From: DATEHG01 sp035279705
GTDB lineage: Bacteria; Gemmatimonadota; Gemmatimonadetes; Gemmatimonadales; GWC2-71-9
Direction: 5' to 3'
NCBI GenBank assembly: GCA_035279705.1
Contig: DATEHG010000125.1
Coordinates: forward strand, 1-23,048
Length of the DNA stretch: 23,048 bases
Position numbers and translations under genes: made by a program. A model generated the notes under the pieces. The model was not told the origin of the DNA. It saw only the letters and a program-made list of their open reading frames with translations, and did no database searches. Within the stretch, counting starts at the first letter, position 1. Each line of letters begins with the position of its first letter. This document shows positions 7,026 to 13,826 of the stretch, piece by piece.

Positions 7026-7517
7026 TCAGGCGCGCCCCCGCTTGCCCTTCTTGCCCAATGCCGGACTCAGGACCACGGGGCCGCGACCGGTACGCGCGAA
7101 CGGTACCCGGCTGCGGGCCATGGCGCCCTTGAACAGGCCCGCCACCGCAGGACGCGCGAGGGTCGAGGCGCCTTCCACGTCGATGTAGCGCGCCTTGCCT
7201 CCGCTCCCTCGCAGCAGCTTTTCGGGATCCGGCAAACCTTTGCCGGCATTGAAGTACAGCCGGACGCCCTCCTCGCTCCCGCGGATGGCAAATACACCCT
7301 CGTACCCGCGCTCGGAGGGTGACCAGCTGGTCACGAAGCAATCCCGGTACTCGTACACCACCTCGAAGGCGGTCGGGAGACGTTTGCGCAGCCACCGCCG
7401 CACGGCGCCGGCGAGCCGTGCCTCCGACGGCGTGAACTTGGCGACCAGTCGCCGCAGCTCGGCTTCGGCCGCGCGTCGTTCCGCCGCGGGCTGGGTAGTC
7501 GGTTGTGCGGTGCTCAT
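7026..7517 (-). CDS. DUF1801 domain protein (YdhG-like)
   Basis: A 163-aa protein with the YdhG/DUF1801 fold. An N-terminal helix (AELRRLVAKF) leads to the central region RLPTAFEVVYEYRDCFVTSW (47-66) and the VFAIRGSEEGVRLYFNAG strands (75-92). The hallmark LPDPEKLLRGSGGKARYIDV follows at about 95-114. The basic C-terminus (KKGKRGRA) is unusual and could bind nucleic acid. The family has an iron-chaperone/frataxin-like superfamily fold, but no reaction is known. The ATG at 7517 has a GGGGGAG site ten bases upstream, next to a small CCTGGC/GCCAGG hairpin (7532-7547). It is the first gene of the thioesterase-amidohydrolase transcript and is read from the shared divergent region. Confidence 0.85.
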   Translation of the reverse strand: MSTAQPTTQPAAERRAAEAELRRLVAKFTPSEARLAGAVRRWLRKRLPTAFEVVYEYRDCFVTSWSPSERGYEGVFAIRGSEEGVRLYFNAGKGLPDPEKLLRGSGGKARYIDVEGASTLARPAVAGLFKGAMARSRVPFARTGRGPVVLSPALGKKGKRGRA

Positions 7518-7616
7518 GACGTGATGCTCCCCCTGGCGCCGGCCAGGCAGTCGAGTGGATGAAAGGATAACCGTCTCCGCCGGGCCCTTCCCACGAAGAG
7601 AAGGGTTGGCGGATTC

Positions 7617-7644
7617 AAGATAGCAAATACTTAGGTATTTACAA
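7617..7644 (-). promoter_or_regulatory. putative leftward promoter for the DUF1801-thioesterase-amidohydrolase genes
   Basis: Read on the minus strand, TTGTAA (7639-7644) and TATCTT (7617-7622) are separated by 16 bp. Each matches the sigma70 consensus at 4 of 6 positions in an AT-rich island inside GC-rich sequence. The palindrome at 7625-7640 fills the spacer, so the ArsR regulator may control this direction as well. Confidence 0.45.
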
Positions 7645-7650
7645 AAGTAT
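7625..7650. promoter_or_regulatory. probable ArsR operator (overlapping inverted repeats)
   Basis: AAATAC (7625-7630) and GTATTT (7635-7640) form a dyad with 14 of 16 symmetric positions. A second pair, ATACTT (7627-7632) and AAGTAT (7645-7650), overlaps it. AT-rich dyads of this kind are usual ArsR-family sites. The element covers the -35 box of the rightward promoter and the spacer of the leftward one. Confidence 0.6.
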
Positions 7651-7666
7651 CACCAGGCTGTAATAT
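7638..7666 (+). promoter_or_regulatory. putative sigma70-type promoter for arsR-SRPBCC
   Basis: TTTACA (7638-7643) and TAATAT (7661-7666) are separated by exactly 17 bp. The -35 box matches 5 of 6 and the -10 box 4 of 6 consensus positions. A transcript starting near 7673 would leave about 40 bases before the ArsR start. Confidence 0.65.
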
Positions 7667-7711
7667 CCCCCCGTCTGCCCGGACAACCCGGGCACCGGGA
7701 GGATGCAGGCC

Positions 7712-8053
7712 ATGGTTCAAGCCACAGCCACCGACGTCGTGTTTCACGCCTTGTCCAACCCGACTCGGCGGAAAGTCCTGGAGCACCTCTCGGCCGGACC
7801 GGCCACCGTGAGCGACCTGGCGGCCCCGTTCGACATGCAGCTCCCGTCGTTCGTGCAGCACCTGTCGATTCTCGAACGGAGCCGGCTGGTGAAGTCGAAA
7901 AAGCGGGGGCGGGTGCGGACCTACGAGATCGCCCCCGAACGGTTCAAGGTCGTGGAAGACTGGCTCACCGCCCGCCGCCAGGTATGGGAAGCGCGGTTGG
8001 ACCGCTTCGACGAGTACGTCAAACAACTCAAGGCAAAGGAATCCGAATCATGA
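7712..8053 (+). CDS. ArsR family transcriptional regulator
   Basis: A 113-aa winged-helix protein. Residues 7-27 (DVVFHALSNPTRRKVLEHLSA) and the helix-turn-helix 32-60 (TVSDLAAPFDMQLPSFVQHL) match ArsR/SmtB regulators, and KKRGRVRTYEI forms the wing. There is no cysteine in the protein, so the classical metal-sensing site is absent; this fits the subgroup paired with SRPBCC proteins. The ATG at 7712 is preferred over the ATG at 7703 because GGGAGG lies at correct spacing from the former and directly touches the latter. The stop overlaps the next start (ATGA, 8050-8053). Autoregulation through the dyad at 7625-7650 is likely. Confidence 0.93.
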   Translation: MVQATATDVVFHALSNPTRRKVLEHLSAGPATVSDLAAPFDMQLPSFVQHLSILERSRLVKSKKRGRVRTYEIAPERFKVVEDWLTARRQVWEARLDRFDEYVKQLKAKESES

Positions 8054-8538
8054 GCACGACAATCGCGATCGACGCCAAACTGGATTTCGCCATCGAACGG
8101 TTCATCGACGCGCCCACGCGCCTCGTCTGGGAAGCGCTGACCAAGGCGGAGCATCTCAAGGAGTGGTATATGCCCCGGGTATGGGGGCGGGTGGCCCGCG
8201 CCGAACTGGATCTGCGGCCGGGCGGCATCATCAGCATCGACATCGCGGTCAAGGACGGCCCGGATTCGCCCAACCTCGGCTGCATCCTGGAAGTCGTTCC
8301 GATGCAGCGCCTGGTCTGGACCTCGATGCTGTTCCCCGGCTACCGCCCGGCGGTCTTCGACGACATTCCGATCACCGCGATCATGACGATGGAAGCCGTG
8401 GGCAAGGGAACCCGCTACGTCTTTACCGCGCTGCACCGGAGTGAAGCGGACCTCGAGACCAACAAGACGTCGGGCTTCTACGAGGGCACCGAGATCGCCA
8501 TCGACCAGTTCGTGGCGCACGTGCTCGCGATGAAGTAA
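8050..8538 (+). CDS. SRPBCC/AHSA1 domain protein
   Basis: A 162-aa START/Bet v1-like protein of the AHSA1 (activator of Hsp90 ATPase homologue) type. The opening FERFIDAP-like segment (RFIDAPTRLVWEALTKAEHLKEWYMP, residues 17-42), the strand ELDLRPGGIISIDI, the LGCILEVVPMQRLVWTSM region (77-94), and the final helix with GFYEGTEIAIDQF are all standard. The fold encloses a hydrophobic ligand cavity; the ligand is unknown. It is translationally coupled to the ArsR gene by a 4-bp overlap and preceded by AAGGA. ArsR-SRPBCC pairs are common in soil bacteria. Its 3' end overlaps the convergent DUF1801 gene by 61 bp. Confidence 0.92.
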   Translation: MSTTIAIDAKLDFAIERFIDAPTRLVWEALTKAEHLKEWYMPRVWGRVARAELDLRPGGIISIDIAVKDGPDSPNLGCILEVVPMQRLVWTSMLFPGYRPAVFDDIPITAIMTMEAVGKGTRYVFTALHRSEADLETNKTSGFYEGTEIAIDQFVAHVLAMK

Positions 8539-8978
8539 GTCCCGGTCCGCAACCCGTAGCGCTGCCTGAACTCGGCGATCGACCCGGCCACGATCTGCCT
8601 CAGCACGGACTTGTCGAGGTCGCCGAGCTGCCGGAAGTAGAGACAGGATTTGCCCATCGAGTGCTTGCCGAGCCGGGCCAGCAGAGCCTTCTGCTTCCGG
8701 CTCTCGGCGGCCACGTAGACCACGATGTCCCGGCCCCGGATGGCGAAGCAGGCGAGCGGGACTTCTCCGGTGCGTCCGCTCTCGTAGCTGTAGCCCTGCG
8801 ATCCATACCCGACGATGCTCGGCCCCCACATCTTCGGCGAGTGCCTGGTGTTCGACTTGAACAGCGCCATCAGCTCCCGCACGTCCGTGCGCTGCTGCTC
8901 GCTGGCGCGAGAGGCGATGTAGTCCTGGACGCTGGCGCCGGTCGGTTTGGTCTTGTTCCCACCCCTGGTCCTGGCCAT
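8478..8978 (-). CDS. DUF1801 domain protein with an antisense C-terminal tail
   Basis: A 166-aa protein from the ATG at 8978, chosen because the family begins with a short basic segment (MARTRGGNKTKPTGASV) and helix; ATG 8987 and a TTG at 9014 are alternatives and none has a strong ribosome-binding site. Family features are MWGPSIVGYGSQGYSYESGR (50-69), FAIRGRDIVVYV (78-89) and ARLGKHSMGKSCLYFRQLGDLD (101-122). Homologous proteins end near residue 142. Here the frame runs on for about 24 residues, of which the last 20 codons are antisense to the end of the SRPBCC gene. The original stop may have been lost. Function is not established. Confidence 0.85.
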   Translation of the reverse strand: MARTRGGNKTKPTGASVQDYIASRASEQQRTDVRELMALFKSNTRHSPKMWGPSIVGYGSQGYSYESGRTGEVPLACFAIRGRDIVVYVAAESRKQKALLARLGKHSMGKSCLYFRQLGDLDKSVLRQIVAGSIAEFRQRYGLRTGTYFIASTCATNWSMAISVPS

Positions 8979-9033
8979 CGAGACCATCCGCGATTGTCTG
9001 ACGCCCCCGCACAAGCGGCTTTGCCGCCGCGCG

Positions 9034-9723
9034 CTACACCACCGTCCCGAACAGCCGGCCGATCAGTGCCGTCACGCCCATCGCGACTGCGCCCCAGAAC
9101 GTCACCCGGAGGGCACCGCGAGCCGGACTGGCTCCACCCAGGCGCGCGGCCAGCGCCCCGAGCGCCGCGAGCAGGACGAGTGAAGCCCCGATCGTGGCCG
9201 GGACCACCGCCGTCAGTGGCAGCGCGAGGACGACCAGGAGCGGCAGGGCGGCTCCGGCCGCGAAGGAGGCCGCGGAGGCGAGGGCCGCCTGCAGCGGGCG
9301 GGCAAGGGTGAACTCGGAGAGGCCGAGTTCGTCGCGCGCATGCGCGCCCAGGGCGTCGTGCGTCATGAGCTGCGTGGCCACCTCGGCGGCCAGGCTGGGT
9401 GCCAGGCCCCGGCCCTCGTAGATCCGGGCGAGCTCGTTGTGTTCCGCCTCGGGGTCGGCCGCCAGCTCGCCGCGTTCCCGAGCGAGATCGGCCTGCTCGG
9501 TGTCGGCCTGCGAGCTGACCGAGACGTATTCGCCGGCCGCCATGGAGAGCGCTCCCGCAACCAGTCCCGCGAGGGCTGACAACAGCACCGGGCCTCGCTC
9601 GGCTTGCGCGGATGCCACCCCGACCACGAGGCTGCTGGTGGAGATGAGTCCGTCGTTGGCACCCAGGACGGCGGCCCGGAGCCAGCCGATGTGGGCGGTG
9701 CGATGACGTTCGACGTGGACCAT
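9034..9723 (-). CDS. VIT1/CCC1 family metal transporter
   Basis: A 229-aa membrane protein. Residues 10-38 (AHIGWLRAAVLGANDGLIST, then SSLVVGVASA) form the first TM helix with the conserved GANDGL, and residues 48-70 form the second with the MAAGEYVSVSS motif. Residues 72-140 are a hydrophilic, glutamate-rich loop corresponding to the cytoplasmic metal-binding helices. Three further hydrophobic segments follow at about 146-172, 174-194 and 206-226. In plants and yeast this family exports Fe(II) or Mn(II) from the cytosol into vacuoles; in bacteria the direction and metal are usually inferred, not shown. The ATG at 9723 has no Shine-Dalgarno sequence, but a TAGCCT box ends 6 bp upstream. Confidence 0.92.
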   Translation of the reverse strand: MVHVERHRTAHIGWLRAAVLGANDGLISTSSLVVGVASAQAERGPVLLSALAGLVAGALSMAAGEYVSVSSQADTEQADLARERGELAADPEAEHNELARIYEGRGLAPSLAAEVATQLMTHDALGAHARDELGLSEFTLARPLQAALASAASFAAGAALPLLVVLALPLTAVVPATIGASLVLLAALGALAARLGGASPARGALRVTFWGAVAMGVTALIGRLFGTVV

Positions 9724-9765
9724 GCGGAGAGGCTAGCGTGAAACGGGTATTTGTGCCAGCTGTCT

Positions 9766-9783
9766 CGCCGCGGACCCGCGGCG
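9766..9783 (-). terminator. GC-rich perfect inverted repeat after the 3-TM protein gene
   Basis: CGCCGCGG and CCGCGGCG are separated by AC, giving 8-bp arms (7 bp with a 4-base loop). The repeat lies eight bases past the stop of the 9792-10175 gene and before the transporter start. No T-run follows, so it is a possible stem-loop transcript end and not a classical intrinsic terminator. Confidence 0.35.
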
Positions 9784-9791
9784 CGCCTGGC

Positions 9792-10175
9792 TCAAGAGGC
9801 CCGGGCTGTCCAGCGTATGACAGCATAGACAACTCCGGCCACGAAGAGGGGACCGAAGATCTCCTTGTTATACCGCGCCAGCCATTCGGGGAGATAGATG
9901 TCGAAGTTGGGGCGCCGGTCACTGGTATACCGGGCCGCGACGGCGGTGAGCGGGCACTTCCACCCATTGAACAGCAGGGTGATGACCTCGATGGTCACGA
10001 GCCCGATGCAGGTCCCGGCGATCGCGAAGCGGTTCAAGGCCGCTCCAATCCAGATGCCGAGGATGGAGACCACGAAGAAGCCCCAGGCAAAGCTGTGCAG
10101 CGCCTTGATGCGGCGAAGGCGGGCGGCATCCTCGGCTATGGCCCCGGAGAGGGGCCCACCCGGGTCAGGTGGCAT
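9792..10175 (-). CDS. small membrane protein, three TM helices (unassigned)
   Basis: A 127-aa protein. Hydrophobic segments lie at about 28-46 (SFAWGFFVVSILGIWIGAA), 50-70 (FAIAGTCIGLVTIEVITLLF) and 107-122 (FGPLFVAGVVYAVIRW). Between the second and third is a conserved-looking stretch, NGWKCPLTAVAARYT, then FDIYLPEWLARYNKEIFG. The NGWKCPLT element recalls small membrane proteins of the DUF2784 type, but I am not certain of the family. The ATG at 10175 has a GAGG about 11 bases upstream. It is preceded by 143 bp of non-coding sequence in which I see no clear promoter. Confidence 0.7.
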   Translation of the reverse strand: MPPDPGGPLSGAIAEDAARLRRIKALHSFAWGFFVVSILGIWIGAALNRFAIAGTCIGLVTIEVITLLFNGWKCPLTAVAARYTSDRRPNFDIYLPEWLARYNKEIFGPLFVAGVVYAVIRWTARAS

Positions 10176-10318
10176 ATCGGGACCGGCCTCAGTCGGAAGC
10201 TGCAGACGTGCGATGCCGGCTCCACGGCGGCAGATGCGGCCCGGTCAGCTGCGCTGAGACGTCAGATGCTGGCGTGGATTCCCGCTCGGCGGTCCGGCTG
10301 GCCCAACGTGACTGGTGC

Positions 10319-10771
10319 CTACGCGCGGCCATCGGACTCGAGCTCCTCGGCAAGGCCGATGAGCAGCCCCTCCGGGCCGCGGATGTAGCAGAGCCGGTAG
10401 ATGTCCCGGTACTGGACAACATCGCCGACGAGCCGCGCGCCATGCCGGCGGAGGCGGGCCAGTGTCTCGTCGAGATCGTCCACCGCGAACATCGCGCGCA
10501 GGTAGCCGAGGGCATTCACCGGGGCTGTCCGGTGATCGGCGACGACCGGCGGGGCGAGGAACCGGGAGAGCTCCAGCCGGCTGTGGCCGTCCGGGGTGAC
10601 CAGCATGGCGATCTCCACCCGCTGGGACTCCAATCCGGTGACGCGCCCGGCCCACTCTCCTTCGATCGTGGCCCGCCCTTCGAGCCTCAACCCCAGCTCG
10701 ACAAAGAAGGGAATGGCGTCATCCAGGGATTCCACCACGATGCCGATGTTGTCCATCCGCTTGAGACCCAT
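10319..10771 (-). CDS. VOC family protein lacking the usual metal histidines
   Basis: A 150-aa protein of the glyoxalase/dioxygenase fold. The opening MGLKRMDNIGIVVESLDDAI replaces the usual metal histidine by asparagine (DNIGIVV), and in the second module the corresponding position is also not histidine (YLRAMFAVDDLDETL). The acidic partners LELSRF and GLAEELE remain. The segments GHSRLELSRFLAPP and YRLCYIRGPEGLLIGLAE are typical of a distinct VOC subgroup. An AGGAGG lies 12 bases before the ATG at 10771. It sits 33 bp downstream of the cupin/membrane protein pair and is probably part of that transcript. Ligand unknown. Confidence 0.88.
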   Translation of the reverse strand: MGLKRMDNIGIVVESLDDAIPFFVELGLRLEGRATIEGEWAGRVTGLESQRVEIAMLVTPDGHSRLELSRFLAPPVVADHRTAPVNALGYLRAMFAVDDLDETLARLRRHGARLVGDVVQYRDIYRLCYIRGPEGLLIGLAEELESDGRA

Positions 10772-10804
10772 GCCGTCCCCGTTCCCTCCTGACCGAACTC
10801 CGTG

Positions 10805-11212
10805 CTATGGGGTGCCGCGCGAACCGGCAGCGAAGACGCCGTAGAGCAGCAGGCACCCGAAGGCGAATACGCCGATCGCGTAGACCTTCATCCGCCGGAT
10901 GAGCGTGGGGAGCACCCTTGTGCCCAGGCGATGGTGCCACTGCCACGGCATGAGAAGCAACACCACCGAGCTGATGACGATGGCCCACCCGATGATCCGG
11001 AACAAGGTCGCCGGCCACATGACGGGCGCCAGGACGACGAGCGACGCGCCGAAGAGCAGACGGAACGCCATCTCGACGTAGTGCGCCCGTGCCGAACTGG
11101 CGAACGACGCCAGAAACCGCTCGGCGAGCGCTGGCTTCGCAAAGACGACTCCGGTGAAGGCGATGAACGCGAGGCCACACGCCCCGACCACGATAGCCGC
11201 CAGCAAGGTCAT
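10805..11212 (-). CDS. four-TM membrane protein (unassigned)
   Basis: A 135-aa protein with four clear hydrophobic segments at about 2-25, 46-66, 68-88 and 108-128, separated by short basic loops (HHRLGTRVLPTLIRRMK). No catalytic motif is visible and I do not recognise the family. The ATG at 11212 overlaps the stop of the upstream cupin gene in an ATGA junction, so the two proteins are made together. This suggests a shared role, but none can be named. Confidence 0.75.
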   Translation of the reverse strand: MTLLAAIVVGACGLAFIAFTGVVFAKPALAERFLASFASSARAHYVEMAFRLLFGASLVVLAPVMWPATLFRIIGWAIVISSVVLLLMPWQWHHRLGTRVLPTLIRRMKVYAIGVFAFGCLLLYGVFAAGSRGTP

Positions 11213-11577
11213 GCGGTTCCGGGAGACTTGAGCTCAACCATGATCGGCTGGTCCTTGTCCTTGACCCGGATCACAACGGTCCTGGACATCCTGTCCGTGG
11301 CATTGCGACCGAAGTGCGGCGTGTCGGGAGGGGTGTAGATGGCCTCGCCCGCCTTCACGACCCTTGACCCGAGACCCTGAATCTCGAACGTCAGGTCGCC
11401 ATCGACGACGAAGGTGATTTCATGGCCGTTCGGATGCAGATGCAGGGGCAGCCTGAATCCCGGCTGCCACGTCGAGGCAAAGACGAGGATCTCCTGGCCC
11501 GGAAGATTGTTCAAGTCTGCCTGCAGAATCTGCGTCGTCCGATAGTGGAGTTCCTGCGCCTCACCGAACTCGCTCAT
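11209..11577 (-). CDS. single-domain cupin protein with complete metal site
   Basis: A 122-aa beta-barrel protein. Motif 1 gives H46, H48 and E53 (PLHLHPNGHEITFVVDG) and motif 2 gives H88 (AGEAIYTPPDTPHFGRN), so the usual 3-His/1-Glu metal set is intact. Such small cupins include dioxygenases, isomerases and metal-dependent ligand binders; nothing here chooses among them. There is no signal peptide, so it is cytoplasmic. The ATG at 11577 follows a GAG-rich ribosome-binding region. Its stop overlaps the start of a four-TM protein by 4 bp. Confidence 0.88.
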   Translation of the reverse strand: MSEFGEAQELHYRTTQILQADLNNLPGQEILVFASTWQPGFRLPLHLHPNGHEITFVVDGDLTFEIQGLGSRVVKAGEAIYTPPDTPHFGRNATDRMSRTVVIRVKDKDQPIMVELKSPGTA

Positions 11578-11712
11578 CTCTCGCTCCGGCTCAAGTCATC
11601 GGCACGGTTCGCTCGACGCCGCACAAGCTGCGCCCCGCGGGATGTTGCCGCAAGCCGGTCGGCCGCCGGCCAGTGTCGCCCGAACACACGTTCGCGGACC
11701 GTCGCCAGCGCT

Positions 11713-12747
11713 CTACTGCAGGGGACAGCCTATGGTGTCATGAGGGAGCATGAGAATCTCGCGCACGGCGGCGATGATGGCGCCCGGGTCGTCCTCCGGC
11801 ACCCCGTGCCCGCTGCACGGCAGGATCACCTGGCGACCCCTCGGTGAGAGCCGGGCGAGCTGGGGCTGCATCTCATGCTGCCAGACCAGCTCGTAGGCGA
11901 GGGCGGCGCTGTCGGCCTGGGACCGCGGAGCGGCCGGCAGACGCCCGCGGGTGAGGACGATCAGCGGGATATCCCCGACGTGCGTCACCGCGTGCGCGGC
12001 CGCGTAGCTGCTGGGACCCACCAGCCCGCGGCTGCTGTAACTCGCGATCGCCTGCGGCCGGGTACTGAGGGCAGTCACGATGGCCCGGACGCTGTCGTCG
12101 GGCGGGAGGTGCGCGGGAATGGGTGGCGCCGCGAGGCGGAGGAGCCCGAACCGCGCCGCGGCGGTGAAGAGCAGGTGGAGCGGGTGCCAGAGAAAGGCAG
12201 GTGGCCGCGGGCCCAGGTAGGCCGGTGGCGCGCGGACCGGCTCGTCCTCATGGGCCGACTCAACCAGCACCAGGGCGCCGACTTCCGCGGGATACAGGCC
12301 GGCGAAGACTCGCACGTCGAGGCCGCCCAGCGAGTGCCCCACCAGGACGTAGGGCGGCGCCACCCCGGCGCGGTGCAGGGCGGCATGCAGGTCCTGGGCA
12401 TCGGCCCGGCTGGTCAGCGGGAAGGGCCCCGGATCGCTCCAGCCTTCGCCGGCGCGGTCGAACCAGCACGTCCTGGAAAGGGGGGCGAGCTGGCGCTGAA
12501 TGGGGATCCAGCCGTAGCCGGGAGTCGTGGCTCCGGCATCCAGGACGACGGCTGGAGCGCCGCTGCCGAGGCAGTTGAGGAGCAGGGTGCGGCCACCGAT
12601 GTCGACTGACTGTCCGATCGGCGGCAGACGCTGGGCATCGAGGCGGCGGCCCCGTGCCTCGTACAGGAAGCCGAGTGCACTCAGGAGCGCGAGGCCGGCG
12701 ACCACTCCCGGTAGGAACTTGCGAAGGATCCGGCGACGTGTCGGCAT
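11713..12747 (-). CDS. membrane-anchored alpha/beta hydrolase
   Basis: A 344-aa protein with an N-terminal basic segment (MPTRRRILRK) and an uncleaved TM or signal anchor at about 11-28. The hydrolase domain starts near residue 45. It has an oxyanion-region VLDAGATTPGYGW, the SRTCWFDRAGEGWSDPG strand-loop, the nucleophile elbow GHSLGG at 137-142 (Ser139), and the catalytic His314 in LPCSGHGVPEDDPGAI. The catalytic acid is probably in the LVESAHEDE region or shortly before the histidine. This pattern is shared by esterase/lipase-like proteins of soil bacteria; the substrate is not known. No Shine-Dalgarno sequence is visible at the ATG at 12747, and a 20-bp dyad (12764-12783) lies just upstream. 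Confidence 0.88.
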   Translation of the reverse strand: MPTRRRILRKFLPGVVAGLALLSALGFLYEARGRRLDAQRLPPIGQSVDIGGRTLLLNCLGSGAPAVVLDAGATTPGYGWIPIQRQLAPLSRTCWFDRAGEGWSDPGPFPLTSRADAQDLHAALHRAGVAPPYVLVGHSLGGLDVRVFAGLYPAEVGALVLVESAHEDEPVRAPPAYLGPRPPAFLWHPLHLLFTAAARFGLLRLAAPPIPAHLPPDDSVRAIVTALSTRPQAIASYSSRGLVGPSSYAAAHAVTHVGDIPLIVLTRGRLPAAPRSQADSAALAYELVWQHEMQPQLARLSPRGRQVILPCSGHGVPEDDPGAIIAAVREILMLPHDTIGCPLQ

Positions 12748-12763
12748 GGGAGTGTCCGAAGGG

Positions 12764-12783
12764 GCCGGTCCAATGGTACCGGC
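12764..12783 (-). promoter_or_regulatory. 20-bp dyad upstream of the alpha/beta hydrolase gene
   Basis: GCCGGT (12764-12769) and ACCGGC (12778-12783) are perfect 6-bp arms around a partly symmetric centre; 16 of the 20 positions are symmetric. It begins 17 bp before the start codon, so it may be an operator or a leader hairpin. Function is inferred from position only. Confidence 0.4.
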
Positions 12784-12842
12784 TGATCATTGCAGGAGGG
12801 CGACGCGGAGATTACAGGAGCGTGACAGGCGCGAGCGGCGGA

Positions 12843-13289
12843 TCAGGCCTGCGCCGGGCTCGGACTGGTCGCCCCGGACGCGGCAGCGCCGCCCAGAATT
12901 GCCCCCGCGGTGGTCCACCCGATCACGATATGCGCGACCCCGACGACGTAGAGGCCGAACTCATGGTGCGGAGAGTACACGAAGGGATAGCTGACGAGAG
13001 GGAGACCGAAACAGAGCGAGGCGCGCACGCCGGAGCGGGCCCCGGCGAGTGCCCACACCGCGCCGTCGGCGCGCACCATCAGGGCCAGACCGATGGCGAT
13101 CACGAGGGAGATCAACCCGCCTCCGGCGTACCACAACGGACTGTTGCCGGCATAGTCCGCCGCGGTATAGCCGTGGGAATCGAGCTGGAGTTGCTGGAAG
13201 AGGACGCCGTACCAGAGGTAGCCGAAGACCATCAGGAAGAGACCGGCGAGGAGGACGCGGCCGGTGGATGGGCGGACAGGGGAGGGCAC
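12843..13289 (-). CDS. four-TM membrane protein, DUF1761-like
   Basis: A 148-aa protein with hydrophobic segments at about 12-30 (VLLAGLFLMVFGYLWYGVLF), 53-72, 90-104 and 113-133. The LWYG after the first helix and overall layout recall DUF1761 membrane proteins, but the resemblance is limited. The start is a GTG at 13289 with GGAG eight bases upstream. The C-terminus is Ala/Ser/Pro-rich. A CGTTTCA/TGAAACG dyad lies about 80-100 bp upstream, in the 135-bp gap that separates this gene from the preceding membrane protein. Confidence 0.7.
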   Translation of the reverse strand: MPSPVRPSTGRVLLAGLFLMVFGYLWYGVLFQQLQLDSHGYTAADYAGNSPLWYAGGGLISLVIAIGLALMVRADGAVWALAGARSGVRASLCFGLPLVSYPFVYSPHHEFGLYVVGVAHIVIGWTTAGAILGGAAASGATSPSPAQA

Positions 13290-13370
13290 AGAGATGCTCC
13301 GGACCAGGGGGCGAGACGGTGCGAAGTTCTACGCGCCTCGCGCCCGGCGGTTTCGGGCTGAACTGCAGAG

Positions 13371-13391
13371 CGTTTCACTGGCGCTGAAACG
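13371..13391. promoter_or_regulatory. CGTTTCA-N7-TGAAACG dyad
   Basis: Perfect 7-bp arms (13371-13377 and 13385-13391) around a 7-base centre lie in the intergenic region between two membrane protein genes. Spacing and length resemble an operator for a dimeric regulator; a transcript hairpin ending the upstream gene is the alternative. No regulator gene is adjacent. Confidence 0.4.
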
Positions 13392-13424
13392 AGGTGGACT
13401 CGAGGCCCGACGCCCTGGCGCTGG

Positions 13425-13826
13425 TCAGCCAGCAGCATCGTCCGGTTGGCGGGGGCCTCCACGACGCAGCCTCCACAGTCCCTGCACCGCGAGGATCATG
13501 GTGACGCCCCCGAGCGCGCCCAGCACCCAGAGGATCCAGACGAAGAAGAAGCCACCGGGGGACGCGGCGATTTCGGGATAGTGCTGTCCCCTCATGTGCA
13601 TGACGGGCATGCTGACCGCGAGCAGCCCCACGATGAACATGATGACGTGCCCCCCGCGCCGGTCGGCCAGCACCAGCGTGCCGTACAGGAGGATCGCCAG
13701 TACGGCCAGCGCCGTATTGGAAGACTCGGCCTTCGAAATACCGCGGACGATGTCGTCCGTCACGTGAATGGTGAGCAGGACGAGCGAAAGCAGGGATGTG
13801 ATTTTCAGCACGCCGGTGTTGTTCAT
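13425..13826 (-). CDS. four-TM membrane protein (unassigned)
   Basis: A 133-aa protein with hydrophobic segments at about 6-22, 38-54, 60-77 and 93-115. The first helix is followed by an HVTDDIVRGISKAE loop that looks conserved and acidic, and the third by MHMRGQHYPEI. The C-terminus is basic, then RQPDDAAG. I do not recognise a named family. The ATG at 13826 overlaps the stop of the DUF2200 gene by 4 bp (ATGA) and has a GGAG site eight bases upstream. Confidence 0.75.
   Translation of the reverse strand: MNNTGVLKITSLLSLVLLTIHVTDDIVRGISKAESSNTALAVLAILLYGTLVLADRRGGHVIMFIVGLLAVSMPVMHMRGQHYPEIAASPGGFFFVWILWVLGALGGVTMILAVQGLWRLRRGGPRQPDDAAG

Noticed and set aside
7012..7395. N-terminal extension of the thioesterase gene to 7395
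   Set aside because: The extra 128 residues are a frame-shifted reading of the DUF1801 gene, and an AGGAGG site sits before the ATG at 7011.
9753..9758. TGGCAC as part of a sigma54 promoter before the transporter gene
   Set aside because: The matching TTGC element at the required spacing is absent.
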